A stretch of DNA of 47,606 bases, taken from positions 1 through 47,606 of the forward strand of contig JAITRP010000203.1 of assembly GCA_031288305.1 (NCBI GenBank). Reading direction: 5' to 3'. The notes under the pieces were generated by a model. That model worked only from the letters and a program-made list of their open reading frames with translations, made no database searches and was not told the DNA's origin. Origin of the DNA: Zoogloeaceae bacterium (GTDB taxonomy: Bacteria; Pseudomonadota; Gammaproteobacteria; Burkholderiales; Rhodocyclaceae). Position 1 is the first letter of the stretch; each line of letters begins with the position of its first letter. The translations under genes were made by a program, and so were the position numbers. Shown piece by piece: positions 1 through 8,151 of this stretch.

Positions 1-19
1 GTTTGTCGAGTGCCATGAT

Positions 20-520
20 TTACTCCAGTTCTACAGGTTCGGAAGGGGAAAGGACGAGGCGCGAACCTGACAGCGCCACGCCGATGTAAAGGTCGAAGCC
101 GCTCGCGGGCGGCGTTTGCGTGAGATTGCCGCCCGCGCCCAGCCACACCGCGCCGGGCGTGAGATTGAGGCCGGAGGCGTCGAGGACGCCCAGGCGTTGC
201 AGGGTCGCGGGATTTCCCGCCGTCGCCGACGTGACGGCGATCCCGGCAAACAGCGCGACATGCGCCGCGTCCTGGTTGTCCAGCAGATACACCTTTTCGT
301 CCGCGTCTTCCCAGACGACCTTGAGGGCGGAGAGCGTCTCGCCCGCGACACGGGACACGCGCGATTCCGCCGCGTCCGCGCCCGGCGGGCCGGGCAGGCC
401 GCGTTGTCCGTACTCCACAACTTCCACTTCCCGCGCGAAAGCGTCGCCCCGGAAGAAAACCTCTTCGCGCTCGCGACCGCCCTCCTGTCCGTCGCGGAAA
501 AAAACCTGGCGTTCCATCAC
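20..520 (-). CDS. phage structural/tail-associated hypothetical protein with short collagen-like GPPG segment
   Basis: ORF 166 aa collinear with the minus-strand morphogenesis genes; contains GLPGPPGADA; overlaps next ORF by ATGA-type junction. Confidence 0.6.
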   Translation of the reverse strand: MMERQVFFRDGQEGGREREEVFFRGDAFAREVEVVEYGQRGLPGPPGADAAESRVSRVAGETLSALKVVWEDADEKVYLLDNQDAAHVALFAGIAVTSATAGNPATLQRLGVLDASGLNLTPGAVWLGAGGNLTQTPPASGFDLYIGVALSGSRLVLSPSEPVELE

Positions 521-1092
521 GTCCGCTCCCTGGAAACGAACCCGGTGAACACGTGCCGGTTCACGCCGTCCGCGCCAATGGCGTCGATGTCGACCACGAA
601 GCGGCTGCGCTTCGCCTCCCGCAACGCGTCCAGCGTGGCGAGCACATGGATGGCGGAAAGCCCGACATCCGCCGTCACCCCCGCGCCCTGCGTCAATTCG
701 AGAAAAGCCGCCTCGCCCGGACGATCCTTCAAGGACGCGGAAATCGTCATGCCTTGCAGGTCGACGGGGGTGAGAAACTTCACCACGCCGCCGTCATGGT
801 AGCGGTGAAAGCGGCTGGCGTTCACCCGGTTCAGTTCTATGACGTTCGCGTCGAGGACGGTTGCCCTTTGCCAGCCCGTCTCGTTGATCTCGCGCATCCC
901 GCCCACGGATTCGACCTTGACGAACCAGCCGTCGGGGATGCCGTGCGCGGGCACGGTGAGGCGCGCGGGGGCGCTTGCCTCGACGAGCGCGACCTGCCTC
1001 CAGATGAGCGGCGGCGCGCTCCAGCGCAGCGACAGGGCGAACGCGTCGTCGTCCGCGATATGGAAAACGCGCCGCGCGTTGCCAGGCATCAC
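517..1092 (-). CDS. phage structural protein, hypothetical (resembles ubiquitin-activating E1 FCCH-like phage virion proteins)
   Basis: 191 aa ORF in tight minus-strand operon; segment AHGIPDGWFVKVESVGGMREINETGW resembles the domain annotated FCCH in phage proteins. Confidence 0.55.
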   Translation of the reverse strand: MMPGNARRVFHIADDDAFALSLRWSAPPLIWRQVALVEASAPARLTVPAHGIPDGWFVKVESVGGMREINETGWQRATVLDANVIELNRVNASRFHRYHDGGVVKFLTPVDLQGMTISASLKDRPGEAAFLELTQGAGVTADVGLSAIHVLATLDALREAKRSRFVVDIDAIGADGVNRHVFTGFVSRERT

Positions 1093-1739
1093 AAGCCTCC
1101 GTAGGCGACGCGCGCCGGACGCCAGTTGAGGCGTTCCCTGGCCGCGCGCGCGGCCAGCATCTGTTCGTGGTACTCGACCTGCGCCGTCCGGGCGCGGTTG
1201 GGGTCGTAGCCGTCGGCGTCCGGGCGGCTGTAGGCCTGCTGCTTCATATGCGCGATCAGCGCGGGAATGTGCGCTTCCTCGACTTCCGCCACCTCGTCGT
1301 CGAGTTCGCGGATCGGAAAGAGCGGCAGACGCCGCAAGGCAAGCGTCAGCCCGTAGTCTTTATCGGGCGTGGGGGAGAGGCGAATCGCCCCTGTGTCCGC
1401 GCCGGTAATCAGGAAGCGAGGCGTGCCCGGAGGACTGCGATCCTGGGGGATATGCGAAAGGTGGGAAATGTGCCGGAGGGCAAGCGGCGCGCGCTCGCCA
1501 TCCAGTTGCGCGCGCAGGATTTTCTTCACCAGGGGCGAAATGGGAACGCGCGCCTCCCCTTTGTAGACAGGGAGCGCGCCCAGGTCGCCGCCCGTCTCCA
1601 TGATGCCGCCGATGTCGGCCACGAAGGCCGCGCGCGCGTCGGCAAGATAGCGGAGCGCCTCGTCGTCCGACCAGAGGTGGGGGCGCTCCGTATCGAAGGC
1701 GTCCTGGCGAAACCAGCGGATCGCGTCAGCCGCCCGCAT
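1089..1739 (-). CDS. phage head-tail adaptor-like protein (DUF6682-like)
   Basis: 216 aa ORF, N-terminal DEALRYLADARAAFVADIG pattern, position between capsid and tail proteins. Confidence 0.5.
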   Translation of the reverse strand: MRAADAIRWFRQDAFDTERPHLWSDDEALRYLADARAAFVADIGGIMETGGDLGALPVYKGEARVPISPLVKKILRAQLDGERAPLALRHISHLSHIPQDRSPPGTPRFLITGADTGAIRLSPTPDKDYGLTLALRRLPLFPIRELDDEVAEVEEAHIPALIAHMKQQAYSRPDADGYDPNRARTAQVEYHEQMLAARAARERLNWRPARVAYGGL

Positions 1740-1745
1740 GGCCGC

Positions 1746-2069
1746 CTACTCCCTGCCGCCCTTGAACTCCGCCCAGGCTTGCGCCACTTCGGCGGCTTTC
1801 AGGTCGCGCCCGACAATGGCCTCGACCGCTTCCGTCCTGGGCGCGCCCTTGACGGTGAACTTCTCCGCGTCCGCCTCTTCGGCCAGGAGCCGAATCGCTT
1901 CGAGAAGGTCGTCGACCGGCGCGGGCGGATGTACGGGAACCGCGCCGATGCCGACAGCCTCTTCTGCGAGACGCTCCGGCACGTGCGTGGGCAAGCCCTT
2001 CGTGAAGCGGATGGACAGCCCGTGCCGGGAGCGCAACACGAAGTCGCGTTGCAGGATGAAGTCAGGCAT
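1746..2069 (-). CDS. hypothetical phage protein
   Basis: 107 aa ORF in operon with structural genes. Confidence 0.6.
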   Translation of the reverse strand: MPDFILQRDFVLRSRHGLSIRFTKGLPTHVPERLAEEAVGIGAVPVHPPAPVDDLLEAIRLLAEEADAEKFTVKGAPRTEAVEAIVGRDLKAAEVAQAWAEFKGGRE

Positions 2070-2072
2070 CGC

Positions 2073-2498
2073 TTATCTCCCGGAGTTCTCGTCCGCCTTG
2101 CCCGGCGTGATGTACAGCAGGCGGATGACGAGCGCCCCCGCCGTCGCCGCCCCGGAGGTCGCGGTCACGGAAAGCAGCGCGTCGCCCTCGATCCTGAGCG
2201 CGCCCGCCACGCTGAGGGTTGCCGAAGCCGCCCCCGCGGTCGTGCCGATCCGGTCGTCGTCGGCGGCGTCGCCAATCTTCAGCGAGCCTCCCGTGAAACC
2301 CGCCACAGGGGTGACGACTTCCACCCCCGCGCCGATGACGCGCGCGCCGGGCGGCAGTTCGGCGATTGGATAGACGGCTCCCGCGGCGAGCGCGCCCTGC
2401 GTCGCTCCGGCGACGGTGACAACGGTGTCGCCCACGTCCACGAAGTACTCGATGCACTGGACGTTCTGCGAGCCAGTGGTTTTGCGTTTCAAAGCCAT
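2073..2498 (-). CDS. hypothetical phage capsid-associated/decoration-like protein
   Basis: 141 aa ORF directly downstream of the major capsid gene; small beta-rich composition. Confidence 0.55.
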   Translation of the reverse strand: MALKRKTTGSQNVQCIEYFVDVGDTVVTVAGATQGALAAGAVYPIAELPPGARVIGAGVEVVTPVAGFTGGSLKIGDAADDDRIGTTAGAASATLSVAGALRIEGDALLSVTATSGAATAGALVIRLLYITPGKADENSGR

Positions 2499-2510
2499 GA
2501 TGCGTCTCCT

Positions 2511-3638
2511 TTACTGAGCGACGTAGATCGACATCACACCGTGGTCTTGCAGGGTGTTGCCGGAGTATTGGCTGACGAACTGTGGTTTCTTCAGCCCGAA
2601 GATGCGCCCGGAAGCGATGCCGACCTGGTTCTTGTAGTCGAACTTCTCTTCTTCCCAGGTGGGCGCGCCGATTTCGGCGATGCCCAGCGCCTGCGCGCCG
2701 CAGAGCAGCACCTGGCAGCCGTCCACTGTGCCGGAAGCCCCGTACTTGGCGCCGGAGGGCGCGTTGGCGGTGTTCACCACGTACTCGTTGTCGTGGATGT
2801 GCAGCCCGTCCACCAGCACGCCTTCGCCCGTAAACAAGGGGTTGGACTTGCCCGATTGCGCGGCGTCCTTGACGATGTTCATGTAGTTCGGGTCGAGCTT
2901 CAGGCTCGTCATCGCCTGCGGCGAGAGGAACACGTGATAGACCTCGGAACCGCCGGAACCGCGAACCGGGCGGATGTGCTCGATGCGCGCCTGCGCCTTG
3001 CCCTTCACCAGCAGGTTCCAGGTCACGGTGTCGGTCGCCGTCACGTCGGAAGACGCGCCGCCCTGCACCAGGGCGCCGTCGGAGTTGGCGGCGTTCTTCG
3101 CCCAGCGATAAACGCGCCGGGAGGTCGGCGGGGCAATGTCGCTGGCGAACGCCAGGTCTTTCCACTGGTCCTTGTCGGGACGCTTGCCGCCCTGGTTGAA
3201 GTTGCTGTAATCCACGCCGGAAAGCGTGAGGAAAACCAGCTGGTCGAGGGTGTTGGCGAGCCAGTAGCGCAGGACGGATTGCGCCGTCTTGCGGAAATTG
3301 ACCACGCTCTTCATGTCGGCGAAGCGCCCGTAGTCGCGGTGCGCCTTTCGGAGCATGGAGAGATGAATCTCCTGCTCGTAGGAAACCAGCGCGGTTTCGT
3401 TGCCTTCCAGTTGCCGGTCGTCGACCACGCCGCCGTCGATGGAATCCGGCACAAGGGTGATGACCGCCTTTGTGCCGGTCTTGGATTTCGTGAGTTCGGT
3501 GACGCGCTGGAAAAGCGCGTTGTCGTCGCTGCCGATGTAGCGCGAAGCTACCGCGAGATTGCGCGCCTGGCGCCAGAGATCGCGCGACCATACGGTCAGT
3601 TCGTTCTCGGTCAGCGCGCCAAAGTTGGTTTTTGGCAT
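2511..3638 (-). CDS. N4-gp56 family major capsid protein
   Basis: 375 aa; N-terminal TNFGALTENELTVWSRDLWRQARN, KTGTKAVITLVPDSIDGG and EGNETALVSYEQEIHLSMLRKAHRDYGRF are typical of N4-gp56-type capsid proteins. Confidence 0.85.
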   Translation of the reverse strand: MPKTNFGALTENELTVWSRDLWRQARNLAVASRYIGSDDNALFQRVTELTKSKTGTKAVITLVPDSIDGGVVDDRQLEGNETALVSYEQEIHLSMLRKAHRDYGRFADMKSVVNFRKTAQSVLRYWLANTLDQLVFLTLSGVDYSNFNQGGKRPDKDQWKDLAFASDIAPPTSRRVYRWAKNAANSDGALVQGGASSDVTATDTVTWNLLVKGKAQARIEHIRPVRGSGGSEVYHVFLSPQAMTSLKLDPNYMNIVKDAAQSGKSNPLFTGEGVLVDGLHIHDNEYVVNTANAPSGAKYGASGTVDGCQVLLCGAQALGIAEIGAPTWEEEKFDYKNQVGIASGRIFGLKKPQFVSQYSGNTLQDHGVMSIYVAQ

Positions 3639-3780
3639 GATGCTCGTCCTTTGAAAAAGTCATTTCCGCCAGCGCCGCAAAGCGCTGACAACCTGTTCGC
3701 CGGTATCGCGGGCAAGCGAGAAACGACCGGTTTCGGGGACGAGCCGGGCGCAATGTCGTTTGCGCCATACGAATGTTTCC

Positions 3781-3809
3781 ATGATAGTACGTCGTTTCAC
3801 GAAACGCAA
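3781..3809 (-). promoter_or_regulatory. sigma70-like promoter for the capsid gene with operator-like spacer
   Basis: minus strand reads TTGCGT-17 bp-TATCAT; the spacer TTCGTGAAACGACGTAC is shared with the promoter at 23645. Confidence 0.6.
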
Positions 3810-3882
3810 GATATATTGTAAAAAAAGGGCACCGAAGCGCCCTGAAACCGCGCGACCCCCAGCAGGTCGCCGCGCGGCCATC

Positions 3883-4830
3883 TCATCGAAGCGTGTCGCC
3901 GCGCATCGTCGCCAGTTCGCGTTCCGAGAGCTTCTCGAACTCCTCGTCGCTCATCTCGGCAATCTTGCGCTTGTTCGCGCCCGCGGCGTCGGAATTCGCC
4001 CCGGCCTCCCCCATCGCGGCGGGTTGCCGGCGCGAAGTGTCGACGTTCCGGGCGACCTGCGCCGCCTTGCGCGTCGCGCCCACCGCCGCGCCCAATCCCT
4101 TGGCCTTGACGGCGCCCTCCTCGCCGGAGTCGATGAAGCGCGCGACCACCTCGCCCGCCGCCAGGTTCAGGGCGCGCGCCGGGTTCTTTCCCTGGCGGAT
4201 GTGCGCCTGTTGCTTGGCGAGCACCAATTCCACCAGATCGGCGTCGTATTCCTTGGAATCCGGGTTGAACTGCGGCACGGAAGCCTCGAACTGCGCCACG
4301 GCCAGTTGCAACTCGCGCTGTTCCAGGGTCTGCGCGGAGATCGCCAGCGCCGCGCGCTCGGCTTCCACCCGCGAGAGCGCGCGCTCCACGCCGCGCAGTT
4401 CCTTGCCCAGAGCCTTGACTTTCTCGAAATCGCCATCCACCTCGGCCTGGGCGCGCGCGTCTTCCAACTGGTCGATGCGCTCTTCAAGCTGCCGCACCGG
4501 GTCGCCTTGCGGGATTTTGCCCGCCGCGGCGGCGTCCTCCAGTTGGCGCAGGCGTTCCTCGGCGGCCTGGCGCGCTTCGCGCTCCTTGGCGACCGCCTCG
4601 TCGAAGCGCGACTTGGGGATGCGGGTTTCGTCCCTGGCGTCCTCGCCCTCCTCGTCCCTGGCGTCCTCGCCGTCGTCCTCGTCCTCATCCGCTTTCGCGG
4701 CCTGGGCGTCGTCCCCGTCGTCCTCGTCGTCCTCGTCGTCCTCGTCGTCCGGCTCGAACAGGTCGCCGCGCGCCCTCGCCAGTTCCTCTTCGCCCAGGTC
4801 GTCGTCCTTCCCTGTGTCTTGCGTAGTCAT
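3883..4830 (-). CDS. acidic phage scaffolding-like protein
   Basis: about 315 aa, very acidic (DEDDEDDEDDEDDGDD) with long coiled-coil region, between portal and capsid genes. Confidence 0.65.
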   Translation of the reverse strand: MTTQDTGKDDDLGEEELARARGDLFEPDDEDDEDDEDDGDDAQAAKADEDEDDGEDARDEEGEDARDETRIPKSRFDEAVAKEREARQAAEERLRQLEDAAAAGKIPQGDPVRQLEERIDQLEDARAQAEVDGDFEKVKALGKELRGVERALSRVEAERAALAISAQTLEQRELQLAVAQFEASVPQFNPDSKEYDADLVELVLAKQQAHIRQGKNPARALNLAAGEVVARFIDSGEEGAVKAKGLGAAVGATRKAAQVARNVDTSRRQPAAMGEAGANSDAAGANKRKIAEMSDEEFEKLSERELATMRGDTLR

Positions 4831-4834
4831 TTCC

Positions 4835-7009
4835 TCAGCCCTCCTCATCGGCCAGGTTTTGTTGAAATTGGGCGAATCTCGCCTCTTCCTCGCGGCGCGC
4901 GCGCTCCGCCTGTTTCGCTTCGCGCGCGCGGCCTTCCTCGCGTCCGCGCCGTTCGCCCGCCGCGAGCCTTTGTTGCTCCAGCGCCCGGCGCTCTCCGCCT
5001 TCCACCTGCGCGTTCTCGATCTGCCGCGCCTTGAGCGCCAGTTCTTCCTTGTCGCGCACGGCCTGCAAGAGCATTCTTTCGCGCGCCACCTCCGCCTTCT
5101 TTTCCTCGCGCGAATCGGCGGCGAATTCGTCCACCCCCTTCGCCAGGCGCTGCGCGCGCACGATGTTCATCCTTGCGTCGGCCATTGTCTTCTGCGCCTT
5201 GGTTTCCTTGACCGCGATGTCGGCCATTGCCGCGCGCTGGCTCAACTGTTCGCGCATCCGCATCTCCGGCGACTGTTTCGCCGCCTCGATGCCCTTGACG
5301 ATCTCGCCGCGCCGCAACAGGCGGCTGTTCTCGATGAGCACCGAATCCTCGATGGCGACGCCCAACTGGCGCAGCGCCACCGCCTGCTCGAACTGACTGT
5401 CCTCCAGCGAGGCTCGATAGGGCGAGGAACTGATCACGATGTCGTACTCGCCCATCGTCAGGTCGTTCGTGATCTCTCCCGTCGCCGGATCAGGCTGGTT
5501 GACGGCCACCTGTTCCTGCTCGCGCGAAAAATCGTCGTGCGTGATGTTGAGCAGGCGGGGTTCGGTATAGTAGTTCTGGATGAGCGCGAGCACGTTCCTG
5601 GCGAGCAGCCAGTCGGTTCTCTCCAGGTTGTCGAAGAACTTGACCAGGTTGACCGCGCCGCGCTGCTGCTTGTAGGCGATGGCCTTGGCGGCCACGTCCT
5701 CGCGGTCGAAGCCCTGCATCGAGTCGGAGACGTTGGAAATGGACTTGATGGCCTCCTCGGCCTTGTAGGTGACGCGATCCAGTCCCGTGGGCACCTGGTT
5801 GGGCTGTATCTTCTGCGGCGGCTGCGCGCCCTTCCGGTACTCCAGCACCAGGCCGGTCGTCGCGCCGCGCGCTTCGAGTTCGGCCATGTCCATGTTGGTG
5901 AGGGAATCCTGTTCCACCACCCAGCCGGAGTTGGCCGAGGTGTTGATCACGTGCAGTTCCTGGCTGGACGCCTTGTTCAGGATTTCCTGCGGGCCGATCA
6001 GGTTCTCGACGATGCCCACGGCGTTGCCGTGGAAGAAATAGGGAAAGTAGGGCACCACCGTGAAATGGGCAAAGGGCGACCATTCGTCGTGCAACACCAC
6101 CGGCCCCGCGGATACCGTCCAGCGGATGCGCTTGACGCGTTCCTCCATCACCGCCAGCTTGCTCTGGTACTTGTCCAGCGTGGCGGCGATGCGCTCGCGC
6201 GACCAGTCTTCCGGGATGGGGCGGGTGTCGCCGGCGGCGAGGTCTACGAAGAACTTCTGCTTGCCCAGCTTCCTGTGCTGGCGCTCGATGACGCGCACGC
6301 GCCGCCGCAGGGCGTCGTTCTCCAGCCCGTCGCCGGAGAGCGGCTCGCGCCCGGATTCAGCGGCGCCGAAGGTGTCGCGCTCTTCCCACACGTCCGCGCC
6401 GCAGCCGTCCTCCGCTTCGCCGTCGTAGCGCAGCAGTTCGGCGTCGGCCTCGTTGTAGAGCGCCTCGATGTCGTCGGCGGTCATCCACTTGGTGAGAATG
6501 ACCTGGTTCCACTCGTCGGGGTCGTAGGTCTCCGCCTCCGGGTCGATGAGCACGTTCTTGGGGTTCAGCTGGCTAATGCGCGCCTCGCCCAGCAGCGAGT
6601 CGGAGAAGTCCAGGCGCACGTCGTAGAAGCCGCGCCCCGTGACCATGCCGTCCCAGAACACGTCCGAGCGTTTCCAGGGCAACTGGTTGTTCTGCGCCAC
6701 CTGGAGCCAGACTTTGGAGAGCGCCTCCGCCACGCCGTCCGGCGCGCCCGTGGCGGGGCGAAACAGCACTTCCACCCGGTTCTTGATCTGCTCGCCAGAG
6801 ACCGTGCCCAGCACGGAGACGATCTTGTTGATGGTGATGGCCGGGCGTTCCTGCTCGGCCAGGAGGGCGAGGTCGGCCTCCTTCCACTGCCTGCCCGCCA
6901 CGAACCGCGTGCAGGCGGCGGCCTTCTTGATGAAGTCGAGATGCCCCCCGTCTCGCAGCAAGCGATACTGGTCGAAGTTCTCCTGGGCGAGACGCGTGTT
7001 GAGGGGCAC
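4835..7009 (-). CDS. phage portal protein
   Basis: ORF extends 4835..7063; GTG at 7009 preferred because the promoter at 7042-7070 lies inside the longer ORF; RPAITINKIVSVLGTVSGEQIKNR and downstream layout are portal-like, position next to terminase. Confidence 0.8.
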   Translation of the reverse strand: MPLNTRLAQENFDQYRLLRDGGHLDFIKKAAACTRFVAGRQWKEADLALLAEQERPAITINKIVSVLGTVSGEQIKNRVEVLFRPATGAPDGVAEALSKVWLQVAQNNQLPWKRSDVFWDGMVTGRGFYDVRLDFSDSLLGEARISQLNPKNVLIDPEAETYDPDEWNQVILTKWMTADDIEALYNEADAELLRYDGEAEDGCGADVWEERDTFGAAESGREPLSGDGLENDALRRRVRVIERQHRKLGKQKFFVDLAAGDTRPIPEDWSRERIAATLDKYQSKLAVMEERVKRIRWTVSAGPVVLHDEWSPFAHFTVVPYFPYFFHGNAVGIVENLIGPQEILNKASSQELHVINTSANSGWVVEQDSLTNMDMAELEARGATTGLVLEYRKGAQPPQKIQPNQVPTGLDRVTYKAEEAIKSISNVSDSMQGFDREDVAAKAIAYKQQRGAVNLVKFFDNLERTDWLLARNVLALIQNYYTEPRLLNITHDDFSREQEQVAVNQPDPATGEITNDLTMGEYDIVISSSPYRASLEDSQFEQAVALRQLGVAIEDSVLIENSRLLRRGEIVKGIEAAKQSPEMRMREQLSQRAAMADIAVKETKAQKTMADARMNIVRAQRLAKGVDEFAADSREEKKAEVARERMLLQAVRDKEELALKARQIENAQVEGGERRALEQQRLAAGERRGREEGRAREAKQAERARREEEARFAQFQQNLADEEG

Positions 7010-7041
7010 GGATGTATACGACGTGAAAAAACGATTCACGA

Positions 7042-7070
7042 AGTATAGGCGGAGAGAAAACAAATGGCAA
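7042..7070 (-). promoter_or_regulatory. sigma70-like promoter for portal operon
   Basis: minus strand TTGCCA-17 bp-TATACT, followed by TTCGTGAATCGTTTTTTCACG operator-like repeat. Confidence 0.6.
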
Positions 7071-7161
7071 GGGATATGTGTTTTGTGAAATGAAGCGCGC
7101 GCGCCATTCGTTTTCGCATGCTACACTTTGGGTTGTGTCATCCCCCTTCGAGGAGCCTCTC

Positions 7162-7395
7162 ATGAGCAACGTCAAATTCGGGCAGTGGTTTGACGAGCAG
7201 AAGCGGCGAGGGCTTGTAGACATCAAGTTCTCCATCGCGCCCAGTCAGACGACCACCGTCGACAACATCAAGAACGCGATTCTCGCCGCGGAAGACGCAA
7301 TCGCAAAGGGCGAACTGCGCGCGGCGCCCGCGCCAGCGCCCATACCGGACGATAGTGTGGCGAAAACCTTGCGCGCCATTCGCCTGGACGCCTGA
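7162..7395 (+). CDS. small hypothetical protein (moron gene 1)
   Basis: 77 aa ORF with upstream GGAG; plus strand inside the minus-strand morphogenesis module; followed by terminator. Confidence 0.65.
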   Translation: MSNVKFGQWFDEQKRRGLVDIKFSIAPSQTTTVDNIKNAILAAEDAIAKGELRAAPAPAPIPDDSVAKTLRAIRLDA

Positions 7396-7415
7396 TCGCT
7401 ATAAACCAACTGCGG

Positions 7416-7438
7416 CGCCGCGAAGTTCGCGGCGTTTT
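7416..7438 (+). terminator. intrinsic terminator after moron gene 1
   Basis: CGCCGCGAA-g-TTCGCGGCG followed by TTTT. Confidence 0.7.
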
Positions 7439-7454
7439 CATATGGAAATTTTAT

Positions 7455-8138
7455 ATGGAAAATAACCAGGAAGTCTTCGACGCCCGCGCTCGCGCGCTTA
7501 CGCAGGAAATACTCGCCACGCTGTTTGCGAAGAACGGCCTCCCTCGAAAAATCAACTCGCTGCGGCAGGCTTCCGAAGTGCCCATAGAGCGCCGCAGTGA
7601 AGGCTCCTACAGTCTCGTTGACCACATCGCGCAGATGCCTGGCGTCGCCAAAATTGAAATCCTGCGTCCACAGACCGACAATGTGCCGGAGGGGTTTTCC
7701 TCCTACTACGAGCGGTTTGCGCGCAAAGAGGGCGACATTGTGCGCGTCGTGCTGCTTCGAGACTTCAACTATTGTGAATCCCGCTTCTATATCGCCAAAG
7801 AACTGTTGCACTACTGCCTGGACAAGACCGACGACGTGCGCATTCGTGACATGGCGCGATTCGACACCGTTGTTCAGGAGCTTATCACGGACAATCTCGA
7901 CCCGCTGGAGGGCGCGACGATGGCGGATCGCGCGGCGCGCTCTGGCGCGCTGGAACTTCTCATCCCTCATTGCTGGCTGCCTTTTCTTATCAGAATCCAC
8001 AGAGCCGCCATGCCAATCCTCCCGTGGGAGACAGAGGTTATCTCATTGCGCATTGCGCACATTCTGCGCGTGCAGAGCCGATTACTGAACGCGCATGTCT
8101 TCAGCCACCTATGGATCAGGGACGCGGCGCGCAAGTAA
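7455..8138 (+). CDS. degenerate ImmA/IrrE-like metallopeptidase-related protein (moron gene 2)
   Basis: RFYIAKELLHYCLD aligns with the IrrE RF(T)xAHELxHxLLH motif but with K at the first His; MADRAARSGALELLIP resembles the downstream Glu helix/LLMP region. Confidence 0.5.
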   Translation: MENNQEVFDARARALTQEILATLFAKNGLPRKINSLRQASEVPIERRSEGSYSLVDHIAQMPGVAKIEILRPQTDNVPEGFSSYYERFARKEGDIVRVVLLRDFNYCESRFYIAKELLHYCLDKTDDVRIRDMARFDTVVQELITDNLDPLEGATMADRAARSGALELLIPHCWLPFLIRIHRAAMPILPWETEVISLRIAHILRVQSRLLNAHVFSHLWIRDAARK

Positions 8139-8151
8139 ATCGCGCGGCGGA

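Noticed and set aside
1-520. Possible diversity-generating retroelement, as in some temperate podoviruses
   Set aside because: No reverse transcriptase or template/variable repeat pair seen in the window.
2062-3768. 568 aa minus-strand ORF
   Set aside because: Alternative frame of the capsid operon; Arg-rich out-of-frame translation.
1167-3821. 884 aa plus-strand ORF
   Set aside because: Antisense shadow of the capsid and adjacent genes in high-GC DNA; no coding signature, Arg/Gly/Ala-rich.
3660-3881. 73 aa minus-strand ORF upstream of the capsid gene
   Set aside because: Its only plausible internal ATG overlaps the -10 of the capsid promoter and it lacks a ribosome site; likely leader DNA.
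3893-7048. 1051 aa plus-strand ORF
   Set aside because: Antisense to scaffold and portal genes; composition (Ser-rich then Arg/Leu-rich) is that of a frame shadow.
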